Part shown: one piece after another, positions 60,408 through 64,000 of the stretch
Numbering within the stretch: the first letter of the stretch is position 1
Layout of the letters: each line of letters opens with the position of its first letter
NCBI RefSeq assembly: GCF_047124445.1
Contig: NZ_CP138921.1
Location: 2,232,001-2,296,000, forward strand
DNA length: 64,000 nucleotides
Source of the DNA: Shimia sp047124445
GTDB lineage: Bacteria > Pseudomonadota > Alphaproteobacteria > Rhodobacterales > Rhodobacteraceae
Reading direction: 5' to 3'
Position numbers and translations under genes: made by a program
The notes under the pieces: generated by a model
What the model was told of the DNA's origin: nothing
What the model saw: only the letters and a program-made list of their open reading frames with translations
Database searches by the model: none

Positions 60408-62957
60408 GTGAGTCGCCAGCCCACATCCGCCTTTGCCGTGGGCAGCAACACGCCCCTGCGCAAAATCCGCCCCTTGCGGGTGTTGGGCCTCATCCTGTCA
60501 GCGCTCATTGCAATCCTGCTGGTGTTCGCCTTTGTCACTGCATCGCAAGTCTTCACCAACCTGCGCAACATCAAGCTGCTGGCCTCCAACGATCTGGAAT
60601 GGTCCCTCGCACAGATCGAACTGGAAACCCGGGACTTCGCGGGCGCGCTGGAAGCCGCCCGCCTGTCGCCGGACCCAGACTTGGATCGCCTGCGCCTGCG
60701 GTTTGACATTCTCTACAGCCGCGTCGGCACCATGGCCACCGCGCCCGCGTACCTGCGCCTCACGGTGATGCCGGAATTTGACGCCGCCCTCAAACGTGTG
60801 AACACTTTTATGGCCGAGGCTGTGAACCTTATTGACCTCCCCGACGAGGAACTGCTGGAGGCCTTACCTCTGCTGTCTGTGCAATCCGCCCACCTCAGAT
60901 CCGATGCCCGCGCGCTTTCGCTCTCCGGCATCGCGCTCTACGCCAGAGAAAACGACGCCGCCCGCCAACGTATCACCAACACGCTCTACCGATTGGCCAC
61001 CATCGCCCTGCTGCTGATCGCCGCCGTTGTGGGTCTGCTGATCAACCTGCTCTATGCCAACCGCGTCGCCCGCCAAAAAGAACACGCCGTGTCTCAGGCC
61101 AACCGCCGGATGAGCACCATTCTGACCACCTCGATGGACGGTGTTCTGGTGGTCGACAGCACTGGCGCAGTGCTCGAATTCAACAAAGCCTCCGAAGCCA
61201 TCTTTGGCTACCGCTACGACGACATCCGCGGCAAGAATATCCAGGATTTGATCGCCCCACCCGACCTGCGCGATTCCCACCATCGCGCCATGGAGCGCAT
61301 CCTCACCGGCCAGGACCGTCACGCCGCAGGCAAAGGCCGCGTGCGCATGGATGCCAAACGCTCAGACGGCACGATCTTCCCAATCGAAATCGCCATCGAA
61401 ATGGCCGAGGACAACGACGAGAAGATCCTCATCGGCTTCCTGCACGACATCTCAGACCGTGTGTCCGCAGAAAAAGAACTGCTCGAGACCCGTGATCGCG
61501 CCCTGGCAGGCGAGCGCGCCAAGGCCGAATTCCTCGCCGTGATGAGCCACGAAATCCGCACCCCGCTCAACGGCATCCTAGGCAATCTCAGCCTGCTCAA
61601 CGACACCGCGCTCAGCCCAATCCAGACTCGCTATGTGCGCAACATGGAAATCTCCGGCCGCGTGCTCATGCGCCATGTCGACACGGTGCTCGACATCACC
61701 CGTTTTGAGGCTGGCAAGCTCGACGTCAACATCGCCTGCACCGACCTCTCCAAGCTTTTGCAAGAACTGGTCGACAGCCAACTTTCCGCCGCCAACCGGC
61801 ACGGCACCACACTCAGCTGGCGTTGGGAAGGTCCTGCCCGCGCCTGGGTCCGCACCGACCGCGCGGCCCTGGAACAGGTGCTGCTCAACCTTGTCGGCAA
61901 CGCCATCAAATTCACCGACAACGGCACCATCACCATCGAGGCCGAAGCCCTGCCCGAAGCCATCAACGGCTTTCCCGCGGTTGAACTCAGGGTCAGCGAC
62001 ACCGGCATCGGCATCTCCGAAGACCGCCTGCCCAAAGTGTTTGACGACTTTGTCACCAACGACCCGACGCTGGGCCGTGTCCCCGGAGGCACGGGGCTGG
62101 GCCTCGGCATCGCGCGGCGCATCGTCACCGCTCTGGGCGGCGACATCGGTGTGGAAAGCACGCCTGATGTCGGCAGCACCTTCTGGGTGCGCTTGCCCAT
62201 GGAAGAAGGCCGCCAGCCGCCCGCCCCACAGGCCAGCGAACCGGAACCGGAACTCGCGCACCTGCACATGCTTGTGGTCGAGGACAACGAGATCAACCGC
62301 GAATTGGCACAGGAATTGCTGCAACGCGAAGGCCATTGGGTCACCCTGGCCTCCAACGGCGCCGAAGGTGTGCAACTGGCCCAGGTCAAACAGTTCGACA
62401 TGATCCTGATGGATATTGCCATGCCGGTCATGGACGGACTCGCGGCCACCAAGCAAATTCGCGCCGGCGACGGCCCCAACAAGGAGACTCCCATTGTCGC
62501 CGTCTCCGCCAACATCCTGCCGGAAGACCGCGACCGGTTCCTCGCCGCGGGCATGAGTGCCTTCCTGGCCAAACCCATCAGCCGACCGGCTCTGCAAAAA
62601 ATGCTACAGGACAGCTTCGCCACGGCCGAGTTGTCCCCATCCGAGCCCACCACACGCGCGGGTCTGCCGGAAGACACCTACAATCGCCTGCAAGCGCGGT
62701 TTCTGGACGAAGGCGACGCCCTCTTGGCCGCCGTCACCGCGCCCTACCGGGATTTCCAGGATGTCGCCAAACGTTGCCACGATCTCTCTGGGGCTGCCGC
62801 AATCTTTGGCGCCCACGCCCTGCACGATATTTTGGCGCAAGCCGACACCGCCGCCAAACAAGGCAACAAACGCCTGTTTGAAGAGCTGGTCACCCAGATC
62901 CCAACCCTCTGGCGCGCCACCCGCATCGACCTAAACGCACCAGACGCCGCCGAATAA
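60408..62957 (+). CDS. Hybrid sensor histidine kinase with PAS, receiver and Hpt-like domains
   Basis: The 849-residue inner-membrane protein has helices at about 23-47 and 193-216 bracketing a periplasmic helical domain, then PAS (about 235-350), HisKA with His381 (VMSHEIRTPLNG), HATPase (N box LLNLVGNAIKF with Asn498, DTGIGIS, GGTGLGLGI), a receiver with Asp669 (ILMDIAMPVMDG) and an Hpt-like end with His791 (CHDLSGAAAIFG). This is the full His-Asp-His relay of ArcB/BvgS-type kinases. The final Asp would be Asp53 of the divergent LuxR-type regulator. Start is GTG at 60408 with a weak ribosome site; coupling to the SUOX-fold gene is probable. Confidence 0.92.
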   Translation: MSRQPTSAFAVGSNTPLRKIRPLRVLGLILSALIAILLVFAFVTASQVFTNLRNIKLLASNDLEWSLAQIELETRDFAGALEAARLSPDPDLDRLRLRFDILYSRVGTMATAPAYLRLTVMPEFDAALKRVNTFMAEAVNLIDLPDEELLEALPLLSVQSAHLRSDARALSLSGIALYARENDAARQRITNTLYRLATIALLLIAAVVGLLINLLYANRVARQKEHAVSQANRRMSTILTTSMDGVLVVDSTGAVLEFNKASEAIFGYRYDDIRGKNIQDLIAPPDLRDSHHRAMERILTGQDRHAAGKGRVRMDAKRSDGTIFPIEIAIEMAEDNDEKILIGFLHDISDRVSAEKELLETRDRALAGERAKAEFLAVMSHEIRTPLNGILGNLSLLNDTALSPIQTRYVRNMEISGRVLMRHVDTVLDITRFEAGKLDVNIACTDLSKLLQELVDSQLSAANRHGTTLSWRWEGPARAWVRTDRAALEQVLLNLVGNAIKFTDNGTITIEAEALPEAINGFPAVELRVSDTGIGISEDRLPKVFDDFVTNDPTLGRVPGGTGLGLGIARRIVTALGGDIGVESTPDVGSTFWVRLPMEEGRQPPAPQASEPEPELAHLHMLVVEDNEINRELAQELLQREGHWVTLASNGAEGVQLAQVKQFDMILMDIAMPVMDGLAATKQIRAGDGPNKETPIVAVSANILPEDRDRFLAAGMSAFLAKPISRPALQKMLQDSFATAELSPSEPTTRAGLPEDTYNRLQARFLDEGDALLAAVTAPYRDFQDVAKRCHDLSGAAAIFGAHALHDILAQADTAAKQGNKRLFEELVTQIPTLWRATRIDLNAPDAAE

Positions 62958-62960
62958 CCC

Positions 62961-63869
62961 CTAGGGCATCTCCGCACCCAGCGTAGGCGGAAACTCCTGT
63001 ACCGCCTTCAAGAACCAGCCCAGCGCCCGCCCCCTTTGCCCGCCACTGCGATAGGCCACCGCCATCGGCAAAGACGTCTGCTGTGGAAAATCCAAAATCT
63101 CAAACCGGCTGCGGAAGTGGCGGCTTTGGGCATAACTGTCCACCACAACCCCCACCGCCTCACTGCGCTCAATCACACCTGCGGCCATGGTGAAACTGGG
63201 CATGATGTGCAACCGCCGCATCGGGTCGACCTCGCCTGCTTGCACCAAATGCTGGATTGGCTCCGCATAAGGCCCGCTTGGCTCCGGGACAATCAGCGGC
63301 AAACCGGCCAAATCCTCGCTACTCACTGGACGCCCCACCAACGGATGCCCCCGCCGAACAAAAAACAGCGCATTGAGTGGCGGCAGCGGATCACATCGCA
63401 CCCCGGCCTCTGCCATCAAAGGCCGCGACGGGCCAATCAACGCATCCAGATCGCCTTGCCGAAACAACTGCACCGCCGTCTCAAACGGCGCGCCCCGCAG
63501 ATGAATGCGCACCTCCGGATGCGCCCCGACCAAGGCCCAGATCGCCCGGCTCATCAGCCCTTCCATCGAACTGGGCGACACCCCAATTCGCAGCACCTGT
63601 TCCCGCGTCTGCCGCCCCTCATCCACATCCGCGACCAGCTGATCCACATCCGCCAGTATCCGCGCCGCCCGATCAATAAACGCCCGCCCCTCTGCCGTGG
63701 CTGTCACGCCCCGCGCGTGCCGTTCAAACAACGCCGCGCCGACGTCCTGCTCCACATCCGCAACCGCCTTTGTCACCGCCGATTGTGTGACATTCAGCGC
63801 CCTCGCCGCGGACGAGATCGCCCCTTGCCGATCCACCGCCACCACATAGCGCAGCTTGGTCAGGTTCAT
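62961..63869 (-). CDS. LysR family transcriptional regulator
   Basis: The 302-residue protein starts MNLTKLRYVVAVDRQGAISS behind GGAGG at six bases. The helix-turn-helix is AARALNVTQSAVTKAVADVEQD and ALFERHARGVTATAEG is the usual linker; the effector domain shows LRIGVSPSSMEG and GDLDALIGPSR. It is convergent with the hybrid kinase by four bases and divergent from the gene starting at 63961, which it likely controls through the 91-base spacer. Confidence 0.93.
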   Translation of the reverse strand: MNLTKLRYVVAVDRQGAISSAARALNVTQSAVTKAVADVEQDVGAALFERHARGVTATAEGRAFIDRAARILADVDQLVADVDEGRQTREQVLRIGVSPSSMEGLMSRAIWALVGAHPEVRIHLRGAPFETAVQLFRQGDLDALIGPSRPLMAEAGVRCDPLPPLNALFFVRRGHPLVGRPVSSEDLAGLPLIVPEPSGPYAEPIQHLVQAGEVDPMRRLHIMPSFTMAAGVIERSEAVGVVVDSYAQSRHFRSRFEILDFPQQTSLPMAVAYRSGGQRGRALGWFLKAVQEFPPTLGAEMP

Positions 63870-63960
63870 CCATTCCTCCAATGAATAGCTTGAGAGAATA
63901 TTGAATTTGCCAGATACCTTCGTCAATCCGATACTTCCGCGTAAGCGAGGAGGATTTCAC

Positions 63961-64000
63961 ATGAGTCACGAGGCCATTGTTGCCGGCGTCGGCATGATCA
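63961..64000 (+). CDS. 5' end of a gene, possibly thiolase family
   Basis: Only 13 codons are present (MSHEAIVAGVGMI). GAGGAGG lies just upstream, so the start is convincing. The opening resembles thiolase/acyl-CoA acetyltransferase N-termini, but this is too short to be sure. It is divergent from the LysR gene. Confidence 0.4.
   Translation, partial: MSHEAIVAGVGMI

Overview
The window reads as a chromosomal segment of an alphaproteobacterium of the family Rhodobacteraceae, most likely the marine Roseobacter group. This rests on the GC-rich coding sequence, an F1-only atpHAGDC operon with the F0 genes elsewhere, groESL behind a CIRCE element, and families common in that group (DUF2125, DUF2161, Hint-domain proteins, an extensin-like protein beside tyrA/hisC). 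The assignment comes from family content; no rRNA or tRNA gene is visible here to confirm it.

Layout. 1-4940: housekeeping genes (truncated EamA transporter, chalcone-isomerase-fold protein, RsgA GTPase, alpha/beta hydrolase, homocysteine S-methyltransferase family enzyme). 5026-7226: groES-groEL with promoter, CIRCE and terminator. 7227-8215: an AT-richer, gene-poor stretch with one small hypothetical gene. 8216-13787: an exported tail-collar protein, NQO1-like oxidoreductase, DUF2161 nuclease-fold protein, TraB/GumN protein, Mn-dependent pyrophosphatase, and a MarR regulator coupled to a hydrolase behind twin operator-like palindromes.

13896-28289 is a galactoside utilisation locus. A minus-strand operon of ten genes runs from the ABC binding protein and two permeases through alpha-galactosidase (GH36), an IlvD/Edd sugar-acid dehydratase, an SDR sugar dehydrogenase, 2-keto-3-deoxygalactonate kinase, KDPGal aldolase and an SMP-30 lactonase to a GH42 beta-galactosidase. 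Most junctions overlap by a few bases. An IclR regulator and the ABC ATPase are divergent. The genes together spell import, hydrolysis, and oxidative (De Ley-Doudoroff) breakdown of galactose to pyruvate and glyceraldehyde 3-phosphate. An H-type lectin gene follows the ATPase gene on the opposite strand.

28404-33334: the atpHAGDC operon (minus), with a nested hairpin between atpD and atpC and a perfect 16-bp palindrome in the atpH leader. 33768-40463: an acidic RTX-repeat protein, a methyltransferase, gloB, clpA and an M23 peptidase. 40469-43921: a MotA/ExbB-like plus MotB/OmpA-like pair in which the MotB-like partner carries a coiled coil of about 550 residues. 44016-49142: ChaC-like cyclotransferase, DUF2125 protein, then hisC-tyrA-extensin and a small hypothetical. 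49563-53302: a three-gene catabolic operon (class III aminotransferase, EutD/DoeA-like M24 hydrolase, ArgE-like M20 deacetylase) resembling ectoine breakdown. 53404-54159: rpsD with promoter and terminator. 54261-58711: two exported unknowns, a two-domain HxlR-like regulator divergent from a VOC protein, a Hint protein and an LpxR-type outer-membrane protein. 58899-62957: a LuxR-type response regulator divergent from a cysteine-free SUOX-fold periplasmic protein and a hybrid histidine kinase, probably one signalling unit. 62961-64000: a LysR regulator and the first codons of a divergent gene.

The most promising undescribed items are the MotAB-like rod complex, the SUOX-fold/hybrid-kinase/LuxR unit, the galactose dehydrogenase with its catalytic lysine replaced by asparagine, the EutD-like operon and the structured atpD-atpC spacer.
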